Assembly (NCBI RefSeq): GCF_030159595.1
Contig: NZ_BSKJ01000006.1
Coordinates: 1 to 64,000, forward strand
Direction: 5' to 3'
Length of the DNA stretch: 64,000 bases
Origin: Pseudomonas putida
GTDB lineage: Bacteria > Pseudomonadota > Gammaproteobacteria > Pseudomonadales > Pseudomonadaceae
Part shown: positions 44,922 to 53,343 of the stretch, piece by piece
Position numbering within the stretch: position 1 is the stretch's first letter
Layout of the letters: each line of letters begins with the position of its first letter
Notes under the pieces: model-generated
Told to the model about the DNA's origin: nothing
The model's database searches: none
What the model saw: the letters and a program-made list of their open reading frames with translations, nothing else
Position numbers and translations under genes: made by a program

Positions 44922-44952
44922 CCGTTAACTGTTAGGATTTTTTTTCTAACGG
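44922..44952. promoter_or_regulatory. candidate MocR operator between the divergent genes
   Basis: CCGTTAA (44922-44928) and CTGTTAG (44929-44935) are tandem near-repeats; CTAACGG (44946-44952) is the inverted form of CCGTTAG after a run of T. The cluster lies 14 bp before the regulator's ATG, in the shared intergenic region. MocR regulators commonly bind such repeated half-sites near their own start. Assignment is inference. Confidence 0.45.
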
Positions 44953-44965
44953 TTTGAGACCTGCC

Positions 44966-46306
44966 ATGAACACCAGCAGCCTTCATCACCAGTTGAGACA
45001 ACGCCTGGATGCAGGGGAGTGGCTGCCTGGGCAGCGCATGCCCTCCATCAGGAAACTGACAGCTGCGGTCGACTTCAGTTACCACGACGTTGTCTCGGCC
45101 TACGCCCAACTGGTCAGCGAAGGTGTGTTGACGGCTTCGCCGGGCAGAGGCTACTTCGTCGCGACCCGGTCACGGCAAACCGGTGTGATCCACGAACCCG
45201 AGTGCATGGCGGGCGACCCGCTCTTCAAGTTGCTGCAAGGCGGCCAGCACTACACCAAGCTGGGCAGCGGCTGGCTCCCCCCCGCCTGGCGTGACACCGA
45301 GCTGCTGGCCAAGGCCATTCGCCGCACGGCGCGGCTGGAGCAAAGCTCGCTGGCCGAGTACGGCGATATCCAGGGCTACCTGCCCATGCGCAAACAGCTG
45401 TGCGTGCACATGAAGCGGCTGACCCGTGTCGATGTCCGCCCCAACCAGTTGCTGACCACACTGGGCGCCACACAAGGCCTGGACCTGGTTGCGCGGCTGC
45501 TGATCAAGCCAGGCGACCACGTTTTCGTCGACGAGCCGGGTAACGGCAACCTGATCAAGCTGATCCAGCTGGCGGGCGGGCACGTTGTCGGCATACGGCG
45601 GACCCAGGACGGGCCGGACGTGGAAGAGATGAAAACCTACCTGGCCAGGCACAAGGTCAAGGCATTTTTCTGCAACAGCACCTTCCACAACCCTACCGGC
45701 AGCAACATCAGCCCGCACAACGCCTTCAGCGTCCTGCGCCTGGCGGTAGAGCACGAGTTCTTCGTGGTCGAGGACGATGTGTATGGCGACTTCAGCCCGG
45801 CCGTACGCCAGACCTTTGCCGAGCTGGACAACCTTGACCGGGTCATCTACATCGGCAGTTTCTCCAAATGCCTGTCAGCATCGCTACGCGTGGGTTTCAT
45901 CGCCTGCTCACAAGACCTGATCGAACCGCTGACACGCCTGAAACTACTGACCTGTGTCGCCGTCCCCGCGTTTTGCGAACGCTTCGTCAACACCATATTG
46001 TCGGATGGCACCTATGCCCGGCACATGAATGATGTGCAGCAGCGCCTGATCAGGCAGCAGGTCCAGACCCAGCGCCTTCTGATCGAGCGAGGCTGGCAGT
46101 TTGAAATCGCACCGCAAGGGGGGATGTTCCTCTGGGTCTACCACCCGGACCTACCAGACCTGCAACCCCTGGTGCGCAAACTGGAACAAAACAAGATCCT
46201 GCTGATGCCCGGCTCGGCGTTCGCCGTCACCCGTGACTACCGGCGCTATGCGCGCATCAATTGCACGCACTTTTCCGAGACGTTGGCAGACCACTTCAAC
46301 GTTTGA
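44966..46306 (+). CDS. MocR-type GntR regulator with aminotransferase domain
   Basis: A 446-residue regulator. The winged helix-turn-helix covers residues 1-70 ([33 protein letters not shown]). The rest is a fold-type I aminotransferase domain with PLP contacts: [16 protein letters not shown] and the Schiff-base lysine in [15 protein letters not shown] near residue 300. Such proteins sense PLP or an amino-acid adduct. It is divergent from the CysE-like operon, so it most likely controls that operon and itself in response to an amino acid. Confidence 0.88.
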   Translation: MNTSSLHHQLRQRLDAGEWLPGQRMPSIRKLTAAVDFSYHDVVSAYAQLVSEGVLTASPGRGYFVATRSRQTGVIHEPECMAGDPLFKLLQGGQHYTKLGSGWLPPAWRDTELLAKAIRRTARLEQSSLAEYGDIQGYLPMRKQLCVHMKRLTRVDVRPNQLLTTLGATQGLDLVARLLIKPGDHVFVDEPGNGNLIKLIQLAGGHVVGIRRTQDGPDVEEMKTYLARHKVKAFFCNSTFHNPTGSNISPHNAFSVLRLAVEHEFFVVEDDVYGDFSPAVRQTFAELDNLDRVIYIGSFSKCLSASLRVGFIACSQDLIEPLTRLKLLTCVAVPAFCERFVNTILSDGTYARHMNDVQQRLIRQQVQTQRLLIERGWQFEIAPQGGMFLWVYHPDLPDLQPLVRKLEQNKILLMPGSAFAVTRDYRRYARINCTHFSETLADHFNV

Positions 46307-46409
46307 GGCGGCGCTGGCAAATAAACCGACCTGGGACCTTGCATGGCGCCTGCGCGCTTACTACCTTAGCGCCTTTCGAAACCCGCCACGCCTTGCAGGA
46401 GCCCTTGTC

Positions 46410-48851
46410 ATGGCCGCCCCCGCCTTTCCTCCCTTCCGCCCGCGGTTCGCAACCGCTGCCACGCTGCTCGGCATGCTCGGGCTGGCTGGCTGCCAGACGG
46501 GCGGCTACCAGGACAGCGTGCCACCGACCAGCGGCATGCAGCCGCTCAAGGGCCTGGCGCAGAACGTCTCGGTACGCCGCAACGCCATGGGCGCCCCGCT
46601 GATCGAAAGCAGCAGCTTCCATGATGCGCTGTTCAGCCTGGGCTATGTGCATGCCGGTGACCGTATCGAGCAGATGGTCGCCATGCGCCTCTTGGCCCAA
46701 GGCCGCCTGGCCGAACTGGCCGGCAGCGAAGCGCTGGACATCGACCGCCTGATGCGCGCGGCCAACCTCAAGCAAAGCGCCGCCCAGCAGTACGCCGACG
46801 CCTCGCCACGGCTCAAGCGCTTTTTCGAAGTGTACGCACGCGGGGTCAACGCCTACCTGTTCCGCTATCGCGACAAGCTGCCGGCCGGCCTGGCCAGCAG
46901 TGGCTATCGCCCGGAATACTGGAAGCCCGAAGACTCGGCGCTGATCTTCAACCTGTACGCGTTCAGCCAATCGGTGAACCTGCAGGAAGAATTGAGTGCC
47001 CTGACCCTGGCGCAGAAAGCCGGCAGCGACAAGCTGGCCTGGCTGCTGCCCGGCGCCCCGGACGAGCCATTGGCCGAAAGCGAGGTGGACAAGCTCAAGG
47101 GCCTGAACCTGGCCAGCCAGCTGCCTGGCCTGCCAGCGCTGGCGGCTGCCAGCCAGAAACTGGCCGACCTCGACCTGCTCGGCAGCCCGGGCTCGGCCAA
47201 CCTGGCCCTGGCCCCCCAGCGCAGCCGCAGCGGCAAGAGCCTGCTGGCCAGCGACAGCCGCGCGGCCTGGGCCCTGAGCCCGGTACAGATTCATACCGGC
47301 AAGTACCAGGTTGCCGGCCTGTCGTTACCAGGCTTGCCGATCGTGCTGGCCGGTTACAACGGCAAACTGGCCTGGAGCAGCAGCGCCGTGATGGCCGACA
47401 ACCAGGACCTCTACCTGGAACAACTGCGTCGCCAAGGCAGCCAGCTGAGCTACCTAGCCGACGGCAAATGGCTGCCGGCCCGCGCCCGTAGCGAAACGTT
47501 CTTCGTCCGTGGCCAGCGCCCGCTGCGCGAGGTGATGTATGACACCCGCCACGGCACCCTGCTGGCCCAGCCAGACAACGCCAGCCTGGGCCTGGCGCTG
47601 AACCTGCCGCAGTTCAAGGGCGACCGCAGCCTGGATGCGCTGTTCGACCTGACCCGGGCCAGGAACGTGGAACGCGCCTTCGACAGTACCCGCGAAGTGA
47701 CCGCCGCTGCCCTCAACTTCGTCTTCGCTGAGCCCGAGCACATTGGCTGGCAAGTCAGTGGCCGCTACCCCAACCGCCGCGAAGGCCAGGGCCTGCTGCC
47801 CTCACCGGGCTGGGACGGGCGCTACGACTGGGACGGCTATGCCGACCCGATGCTGCACCCGTACGACCAGGACCCAACCGCTGGCTGGATCGGCCATGCC
47901 AACCAACGCAGCCTGCCGCGCGGCTACGGTATGCAGCTGTCCAGCACCTGGTACTACCCTGAACGCGCCGAACGCCTGGCCCAGCTGGCCGGCAATGGCC
48001 GCCACGACAGCCGCAGCCTGATGGCCCTGCAGAACGACCAGGTGACCCTGCTGGCCGACAAGCTCAAGCAGATGTTCGACGCCCCCGGCATGGCCCAGCC
48101 CTTGAAGCAAGCGATCGACGCCCTGCCTGCCGCACAGCGCGACAAGGCCCGCGACACGCTGGCCCGGCTCAAGGCCTTCGATGGCCGCCTGAGCCCGGTG
48201 TCGGCAGATGCCGCGCTGTACGCGCTGTTCTTGCAGGAAGTAGCGCGGCAGACCTTCCTCGATGACCTGGGTCCAGAGTCCGGGCCAGCCTGGCAGGCGT
48301 TCGTCAACAATGCACGCTTGTCATTCTCGGCGCAGGCCGATCACCTGCTGGGCCGCGACGACAGCCCGTTCTGGGATGACCGCAACACCCCGCAAAAAGA
48401 AGACAAGCCAGCCATCCTCGCCCGCAGCCTGGCCGGCGCAATGGATGCCGGTACCGCACAACTGGGCGACGACCGCCGCGCCTGGCAGTGGGGCAAGCTG
48501 CACCAGTACCGCTGGCCAGCACCGGCCTACCATGGCCTGGGCGACGCCATCAACCGCTCACCGCTGGCTGCAGGTGGCGACTTCACCACCCTGGCCCTGA
48601 CGCCGTACGCCTGGGGCAGCGACTTCGACACCCGCCTGCCGGCCTCTGCGCGGATGATCGTCGACTTTGGCCAGGCAGAACCGTTGCAAGTGCTGACCAG
48701 CAGCGGCCAGTCTGGTAACCCGGCAAGCGTGCACTACAGCGATGGGCTGGATGCCTGGTTCAAAGGCCGGTTCATGAGCCTGCCGCTGCAGCAGCAGAAC
48801 TTCGGGCGGGCGTATGGCAACCAGCGCTTGACCTTGGTGCCTGGCAAGTAA
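46410..48851 (+). CDS. penicillin acylase-family Ntn hydrolase, lipoprotein-like
   Basis: An 813-residue N-terminal nucleophile amidase of the penicillin acylase/acyl-homoserine-lactone acylase family. A signal with lipobox GLAGC (Cys near residue 28) is present. The alpha-chain precedes the autocleavage site, probably before Ser of [12 protein letters not shown], which in family members is GSNNWV; the next block [14 protein letters not shown] matches the beta-chain start, and [17 protein letters not shown] is well kept. It may degrade N-acyl amides, including quorum signals, but the substrate is unknown. AGGAG lies 9 nt before ATG 46410. Confidence 0.85.
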   Translation: MAAPAFPPFRPRFATAATLLGMLGLAGCQTGGYQDSVPPTSGMQPLKGLAQNVSVRRNAMGAPLIESSSFHDALFSLGYVHAGDRIEQMVAMRLLAQGRLAELAGSEALDIDRLMRAANLKQSAAQQYADASPRLKRFFEVYARGVNAYLFRYRDKLPAGLASSGYRPEYWKPEDSALIFNLYAFSQSVNLQEELSALTLAQKAGSDKLAWLLPGAPDEPLAESEVDKLKGLNLASQLPGLPALAAASQKLADLDLLGSPGSANLALAPQRSRSGKSLLASDSRAAWALSPVQIHTGKYQVAGLSLPGLPIVLAGYNGKLAWSSSAVMADNQDLYLEQLRRQGSQLSYLADGKWLPARARSETFFVRGQRPLREVMYDTRHGTLLAQPDNASLGLALNLPQFKGDRSLDALFDLTRARNVERAFDSTREVTAAALNFVFAEPEHIGWQVSGRYPNRREGQGLLPSPGWDGRYDWDGYADPMLHPYDQDPTAGWIGHANQRSLPRGYGMQLSSTWYYPERAERLAQLAGNGRHDSRSLMALQNDQVTLLADKLKQMFDAPGMAQPLKQAIDALPAAQRDKARDTLARLKAFDGRLSPVSADAALYALFLQEVARQTFLDDLGPESGPAWQAFVNNARLSFSAQADHLLGRDDSPFWDDRNTPQKEDKPAILARSLAGAMDAGTAQLGDDRRAWQWGKLHQYRWPAPAYHGLGDAINRSPLAAGGDFTTLALTPYAWGSDFDTRLPASARMIVDFGQAEPLQVLTSSGQSGNPASVHYSDGLDAWFKGRFMSLPLQQQNFGRAYGNQRLTLVPGK

Positions 48852-48862
48852 GCCTTCGGTCC

Positions 48863-48884
48863 GAGCCGCCAGCTGTGGCGGCTC
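48863..48884 (+). terminator. hairpin after the acylase gene
   Basis: GAGCCGCC (48863-48870) and GGCGGCTC (48877-48884) form an 8-bp stem, followed by AGGCTTT. The T run is short, so termination is probable but not certain. Confidence 0.55.
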
Positions 48885-48928
48885 AGGCTTTAAACAGCTA
48901 CGACTGAAAGCTCGATCCGAAGGCCTTT

Positions 48929-49106
48929 ACTGCACGCCGGGTGATTTTTGCCTTGCTACAGCAGCGCATAGGGCGCAAAACGTTGGGCAAGAAATTGCTG
49001 AACGATGTGCCGGTGGTGCTGCAGGCCTACCAAGCAGGTAGAAGAGGCGGACGACCTGGCCACATTGCAGGCACTGCTGGGGCTGAAAAGGTCGCGACCC
49101 CATTGA
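48929..49106 (+). pseudogene. remnant of ATP-dependent DNA ligase (internal and C-terminal pieces)
   Basis: From 48941 one frame reads FALLQQRIGRKTLGKKLL and then NDVPVVLQAY, which resembles the adenylation domain of the COG1793-type ATP-dependent DNA ligases of Pseudomonas. In a different frame from 49023 the sequence reads RPTKQVEEADDLATLQALLG to a stop at 49106, resembling the ligase C-terminus. Everything between is missing and there is no start, so it is a decayed fragment. No other gene is seen in 48852-49186. Confidence 0.7.
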
Positions 49107-49186
49107 GGCGCAACGCCAAAAACTATGCTTCTATCAGTGTGCCGACCTGTGTCGCAGACCGTATTCGCCACGCATCCAGGACCACC

Positions 49187-50302
49187 ATGCACCATTCAAC
49201 CCACGACCTGCTCTCACCCGTTCCGGGCATCACCCGCCAGTTGCACAGCTTCCACTTCGGCCCTCGCAGTGGCGGCAAAATCTATATCCAGGCTTCCCTG
49301 CATGCCGACGAACTGCCCGGCATGCTGGTGGCTTGGCACCTCAAGCGCCGCCTGGTAGAACTGGAAAAACTAGACCGGCTACAGCGCGAGATCATCCTGG
49401 TGCCGGTGGCCAACCCGGTCGGCTTGGAGCAAGTGCTGCTGGATGCGCCGCTGGGGCGCTTCGAACTGCAAAGCGGCGAGAACTTCAACCGCAACTTCGT
49501 CGACCTGTCGGACAGCATCGGCGACCAGATCGAAGAACACCTGACCCAAAACCCGGCGCACAACGTTGAGCTGATCCGCGAATACCTGCGTCGTGGGCTG
49601 GACGCACACCCGGCCCGTACACCGCTGCAAGCCCAGCGCCTGATCCTGCAGCGCCTGGCCTGCGATGCCGACATGGTGTTGGACCTGCACTGCGACTTCG
49701 AGGCGGTCGAGCACCTGTACACCACACCAGACGCCTGGCCACGGATCGAACCCTTGGCCCGCTACCTGGGTGCCCAGGCCAGCCTGTTGGCCACCGACTC
49801 GGGCGGGCAGTCGTTCGATGAATGCTTCAGCCTCGTCTGGTGGCAGTTGCAGCAACGTTTCGGCAAGCGCTTCCCTATCCCGCTGGGTTGCTGCTCGGTA
49901 ACTGTCGAACTGCGCGGCCAGGCCGATGTCAGCCATGACCTGGCCGGCAAGGATTGTCAGGCGATACTCGACTTCCTCACCCACGCAGGTGTTATCGAAG
50001 GCGCCAGCCCTACCCTGCCGCCCTTGCTCAGCCCAGCCACGCCGCTGGCCGCTGTCGAACCGGTCGTGACGCCACTGGGCGGTTTGCTGGTGTACCACGC
50101 CAAACCTGGGCAGCACCTGGAAGCTGGCCAGTTGATTGCCGAAGTCATTGACCCGCTCAGCGACCGGGTAACGGCAGTGCGCAACAGTCAACCGGGCCTG
50201 CTGTATGCCCGCAGCGTAAGGCGCATGGCCACTTCAGGCATGGTCATCGCCCATGTTGCTGGCGAGCAGGTGTGTCGCAGTGGCTACCTGCTGGGCAACT
50301 GA
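49187..50302 (+). CDS. M14-type carboxypeptidase/desuccinylase-family protein
   Basis: A 371-residue metallohydrolase of the succinylglutamate desuccinylase/aspartoacylase family. Zinc ligands: H and E in QASLHADELPG and the later His in VLDLHCDFEAVEH. The C-terminal ~80 residues form a lipoyl-like beta-domain (GGLLVYHAKPGQHLEAGQLIAEV). Function could be amide or peptide hydrolysis; the exact substrate is not known. It lies between fragments of the ligase module, in which this gene family normally resides. AGGA lies about 9 nt before ATG 49187. Confidence 0.82.
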   Translation: MHHSTHDLLSPVPGITRQLHSFHFGPRSGGKIYIQASLHADELPGMLVAWHLKRRLVELEKLDRLQREIILVPVANPVGLEQVLLDAPLGRFELQSGENFNRNFVDLSDSIGDQIEEHLTQNPAHNVELIREYLRRGLDAHPARTPLQAQRLILQRLACDADMVLDLHCDFEAVEHLYTTPDAWPRIEPLARYLGAQASLLATDSGGQSFDECFSLVWWQLQQRFGKRFPIPLGCCSVTVELRGQADVSHDLAGKDCQAILDFLTHAGVIEGASPTLPPLLSPATPLAAVEPVVTPLGGLLVYHAKPGQHLEAGQLIAEVIDPLSDRVTAVRNSQPGLLYARSVRRMATSGMVIAHVAGEQVCRSGYLLGN

Positions 50303-50369
50303 TTCGGTAAAACCATTGCACCTGCCGGGCGATCTGTAGAAGCACAACCTTCGATGGACCATGTGCCTC

Positions 50370-50450
50370 ATGCCCGCCGCCACCGACCTTGCCAAGGTGT
50401 GGTTTGCCAAGCGTGGCTGGAAGACATTTGCTTTCCACCGACGCGTTTGA
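50370..50450 (+). pseudogene. N-terminal remnant of ligase-associated DEXH helicase
   Basis: The frame begins with ATG at 50370 and encodes 26 residues containing [16 protein letters not shown], then hits TGA at 50448. It resembles the start of the Lhr-type DEXH helicase found beside the ATP-dependent ligase in many pseudomonads (typically followed by Q-R and then the GAGKT motif). Everything after is absent. The remaining bases of 50303-50478 hold nothing else I can name. Confidence 0.65.
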
Positions 50451-50478
50451 AGGGCGCGTCTGGCCACTTTAAAGGCGC

Positions 50479-50706
50479 TCAGGCTACAGGCGCTGGGGGC
50501 GGCTCATCCGGCAAGGTCGGCTCGCCCGGCTCCATGGGTGGCGTTTCACCAGGCTCTGGTGGCTGCGGGGTATCGGGATCAGGCTGATGGGGCACGCCCC
50601 CCGCCTGCAACGGCAGCGGATGCGCCAGCAGTGACCAGGGCAACAACCCCACATGATTGGGCTGCAGGCCTGCCAGCTTGGCACTGATTGCGGGATGGAG
50701 TTTCAT
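50479..50706 (-). CDS. Pro-rich small hypothetical protein, 75 aa
   Basis: A 75-residue protein starting MKLHPAISAKLAGLQPNHVG with a strong ribosome-binding site (AGGAG, 7-9 nt). The N-terminal half is helix-like with LLPWSLLAHPLPLQAGG; the C-terminal half is a Pro/Glu/Pro repeat-like tail (PDTPQPPEPGETPPMEPGEP). No membrane helix. I do not recognise a function. Confidence 0.6.
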   Translation of the reverse strand: MKLHPAISAKLAGLQPNHVGLLPWSLLAHPLPLQAGGVPHQPDPDTPQPPEPGETPPMEPGEPTLPDEPPPAPVA

Positions 50707-50772
50707 TGGCTGCTCCTGACGAAAGCCGATGCACATCATGCGCACCGGCATTACTCCGTTGGAGCGCCAAAG

Positions 50773-50792
50773 GCGCGGGGAATTCCCCGCGC
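50773..50792. terminator. palindrome after dcd, likely transcript-end hairpin
   Basis: GCGCGGGGAATTCCCCGCGC is a perfect 20-bp palindrome 9 bases beyond the dcd stop (50801). A short CTTT follows on the minus strand, so termination is plausible but the T run is weak. Confidence 0.5.
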
Positions 50793-50800
50793 TTGTCGGC

Positions 50801-51367
50801 TCAGGTACGCGGCAGGGTAACGCCGCGCTGGCCCTGGTACTTGCCGCCACGGTCCTTGTAGGACACTTCGCATTCTTCGTCAGACTGCAGGAACAGCATC
50901 TGCGCCACGCCTTCGTTGGCGTAGATCTTCGCTGGCAGCGTGGTGGTGTTGGAGAACTCCAGCGTCACATGGCCTTCCCACTCGGGTTCGAGTGGGGTGA
51001 CGTTGACGATGATGCCGCAACGGGCGTAGGTGCTCTTGCCCAGGCAGATGGTCAGCACGTCACGCGGAATGCGGAAGTATTCGACGGTGCGCGCCAGGGC
51101 GAAGGAGTTTGGCGGGATGATGCACACGTCGCTCTTGATGTCGACGAAGCTGCCGGCATCAAAATTTTTCGGATCGACGGTAGCCGAGTTGATGTTGGTG
51201 AACACCTTGAATTCGTCGGCGCAGCGTACGTCGTAGCCATAGCTGGAGACGCCAAAGGAGATCACCCGGCTGTCCTGTTCGCCGCGCACCTGGCGCTCGA
51301 CGAACGGCTCGATCATGCCGTGTTCCTGCGCCATGCGGCGAATCCACTTGTCCGATTTGATGCTCAT
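50801..51367 (-). CDS. dcd: dCTP deaminase Dcd
   Basis: A 188-residue enzyme that deaminates dCTP to dUTP for dTTP synthesis. Family blocks are [13 protein letters not shown], the [12 protein letters not shown] region (binding site) and [20 protein letters not shown] with the catalytic Glu and QMLFLQ. Length matches other bacterial Dcd (about 190). Confidence 0.96.
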   Translation of the reverse strand: MSIKSDKWIRRMAQEHGMIEPFVERQVRGEQDSRVISFGVSSYGYDVRCADEFKVFTNINSATVDPKNFDAGSFVDIKSDVCIIPPNSFALARTVEYFRIPRDVLTICLGKSTYARCGIIVNVTPLEPEWEGHVTLEFSNTTTLPAKIYANEGVAQMLFLQSDEECEVSYKDRGGKYQGQRGVTLPRT

Positions 51368-51517
51368 GGCGGGGGTGTCCTGAAGAGTTGCATGGTGAAA
51401 ATCGTGACGCGCATCTTACCGGTCCCGGCGCCCAGGTTAAAGTTCTATACCTCATCCCGCGCCGGGCGGGGGCTGTAGCCGCCGTCGATCCGAATTTGCG
51501 TAAAGCGCCTTCTGACC

Positions 51518-51546
51518 ATTGGCAGGTTGCGGAAAGTGGGGTAAGG
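51518..51546 (+). promoter_or_regulatory. candidate promoter of the cold-shock gene
   Basis: A -35-like TTGGCA (51518-51523), a 17-bp spacer and a -10-like TAAGGT (51541-51546) lie about 150 bp before the csp ATG, giving a long leader typical of cold-shock mRNAs. The region 51368-51517 has no other feature I can support. Confidence 0.5.
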
Positions 51547-51695
51547 TGGCGCCACTGTGCTGCACGTGACACCGAGAATCTCTAGTTTGATGCACGATCC
51601 TGATCGGCCCATCGCTGAATTTTCTGCTCTCTTTGCGCTCAGTCCCGGGCAGGGTTTTTCCTGACCGTTATCAAATTGTCCAAGGAGACAGAAAA

Positions 51696-51905
51696 ATGTC
51701 CAACCGTCAATCCGGTGTTGTTAAGTGGTTCAACGATGAGAAAGGCTACGGCTTCATCACCCCTCAGTCGGGCGACGACCTGTTCGTGCACTTCAAAGCC
51801 ATCCAAGCTGACGGCTTCAAAACCCTGAAAGAAGGCCAGGCTGTTACTTTCGTCGCTACCCGCGGCCAGAAAGGCATGCAGGCTGAAGAAGTTCAGATCG
51901 CCTAA
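51696..51905 (+). CDS. cold-shock protein CspA family
   Basis: A 69-residue single-stranded nucleic-acid-binding OB-fold protein. RNP1 KGYGFIT and RNP2 DLFVHFKAI are intact. It acts as an RNA chaperone. AAGGAG lies 8 nt before ATG 51696, and the long leader upstream is expected to regulate translation with temperature. The name CspA or CapB cannot be settled from sequence. Confidence 0.95.
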   Translation: MSNRQSGVVKWFNDEKGYGFITPQSGDDLFVHFKAIQADGFKTLKEGQAVTFVATRGQKGMQAEEVQIA

Positions 51906-51930
51906 GTCGATCTAGCTTTTTAGCTTTCTA

Positions 51931-51958
51931 AAAAACCCGCCTTCTGGCGGGTTTTTTT
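51931..51958 (+). terminator. terminator of the cold-shock gene
   Basis: AAAAACCCGCC - TTCT - GGCGGGTTTTTTT is a strong stem with seven T, 25 nt after the stop. Confidence 0.95.
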
Positions 51959-51983
51959 ATGCCTGTTCGAAATTCGGCGCAGG

Positions 51984-52075
51984 CTTCTTCGCGGCTAAAG
52001 CCGCTCCCACAGGGACCGCGCGGGCTTCAAGTGCTACGCAATGCCTGTGGGAGCGGGCTTGCCCGCGAAGCAGGC
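51984..52075. repeat. REP pair (BIME)
   Basis: One P. putida-type REP runs from about 51984 (CTTCTTCGCGGC ... GCTCCCACAGGG) and its inverted partner from 52044 (CCTGTGGGAGCGGGCTTGCC ... GCGAAGCAGGC) to 52075. They lie between the csp terminator and the apbC stop at 52090. Confidence 0.85.
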
Positions 52076-52089
52076 GACTCGGTCTCCGA

Positions 52090-53184
52090 TCAGTCTTCGC
52101 TGATGGTAATGCTCGGCATCGCCGGTGCCGCCGCTTCCTGCAACACGATCCGCGCACCCACCTGGCGCGCCAGCTCCTGGTAGACCATGGCAATCTGGCT
52201 TTCCGGCTCGGCAATCGCCGTCGGTTTGCCGCTGTCGGCCTGCTCACGGATCAGCATCGACAATGGCAGCGATGCCAACAGGTCGACACCGTACTGGCTC
52301 GCCAGTTTCTCGCCGCCGCCTTCGCCGAACAGGTGCTCGGCATGGCCGCAGTTCGAGCAGATGTGCACGGCCATGTTCTCGACCACCCCCAGCACCGGGA
52401 TGTTGACCTTGCGGAACATCTCCACGCCTTTCTTGGCATCCAGCAACGCCAGGTCCTGCGGGGTGGTGACGATCACCGAACCTGCCACCGGCACCTTCTG
52501 CGCCAGGGTCAGCTGGATGTCGCCGGTGCCAGGTGGCATGTCGATCACCAGGTAGTCCAGGTCGTCCCAGGCGGTCTGGGTTACCAGTTGCAGCAGCGCG
52601 CCGGAGACCATCGGGCCACGCCAGACCATCGGCGTGTTGTCGTCGGTGAGGAAGGCCATGGACATGACTTCCACGCCATGGGCCTTGATCGGCACAAACC
52701 ACTTTTGCTCGCGAATCTGCGGCCGGGTGCCTTCGGCGATACCGAACATCACGCCCTGGCTGGGGCCGTAGATGTCAGCATCGAGAATACCCACCCGTGC
52801 ACCTTCGCGGGCCAGGGCCAGGGCCAGGTTGGCCGCAGTGGTCGACTTGCCCACACCGCCTTTGCCCGAGGCCACGGCGATGATGTTCTTGACGTTGGCC
52901 ATGGCTGGCACCTGGGCCTGGGCCTTGTGTGCGGCCACCACGCAGTCGATCGACACTTGGGCGTTGCTGACGCCCTCAAGGTTGCCGATGGCGGTCTGCA
53001 GCACCTGGGCCCAGCCATTCTTGAATAGCCCGGCGGCATACCCCAGTTGCAACTGCACACTGACCTGCCCACCCTGGATATCGATGGCGCGCACGCAGCC
53101 GGCGCTGACCGGGTCCTGGTTCAGGTAGGGGTCGGTATACTGGCGAAGCACGCCTTCGACGGCGGCACGGGTGACGGCACTCAT
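52090..53184 (-). CDS. apbC: iron-sulfur cluster carrier ApbC/Mrp
   Basis: A 364-residue Mrp/NBP35-type P-loop ATPase that carries Fe-S clusters to apoproteins. An N-terminal MIP18/DUF59-like region (to ~95) precedes the deviant P-loop SGKGGVGKST (~106-115), DADIYGPSQ, DMPPGTGD and the cluster-binding CxxC in ICSNCGHAEHLFG. GGGAG lies 8 nt before the ATG at 53184. It is divergent from metG with 159 bp between. Confidence 0.95.
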   Translation of the reverse strand: MSAVTRAAVEGVLRQYTDPYLNQDPVSAGCVRAIDIQGGQVSVQLQLGYAAGLFKNGWAQVLQTAIGNLEGVSNAQVSIDCVVAAHKAQAQVPAMANVKNIIAVASGKGGVGKSTTAANLALALAREGARVGILDADIYGPSQGVMFGIAEGTRPQIREQKWFVPIKAHGVEVMSMAFLTDDNTPMVWRGPMVSGALLQLVTQTAWDDLDYLVIDMPPGTGDIQLTLAQKVPVAGSVIVTTPQDLALLDAKKGVEMFRKVNIPVLGVVENMAVHICSNCGHAEHLFGEGGGEKLASQYGVDLLASLPLSMLIREQADSGKPTAIAEPESQIAMVYQELARQVGARIVLQEAAAPAMPSITISED

Positions 53185-53343
53185 GGAGACTCCCATTGGC
53201 AAACTGAATGTAAAACAGGCGCCTATCCTAACCCGTCAATCGTCAGTAGACGCGTATGCGGGGTGAAATATCTTCGCCAGCCCTTTATAGTGGCCGATCA
53301 CCCTTAATTTTTACCCCGTCGCCAGATAAGTAGCCGAGCCACC

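Noticed and set aside
41189..46306. Recent mobile island carrying the CysE-like operon
   Set aside because: No integrase, IS, tRNA gene or direct repeats flank it and the base composition looks close to that of the neighbours, so recent transfer is not supported.
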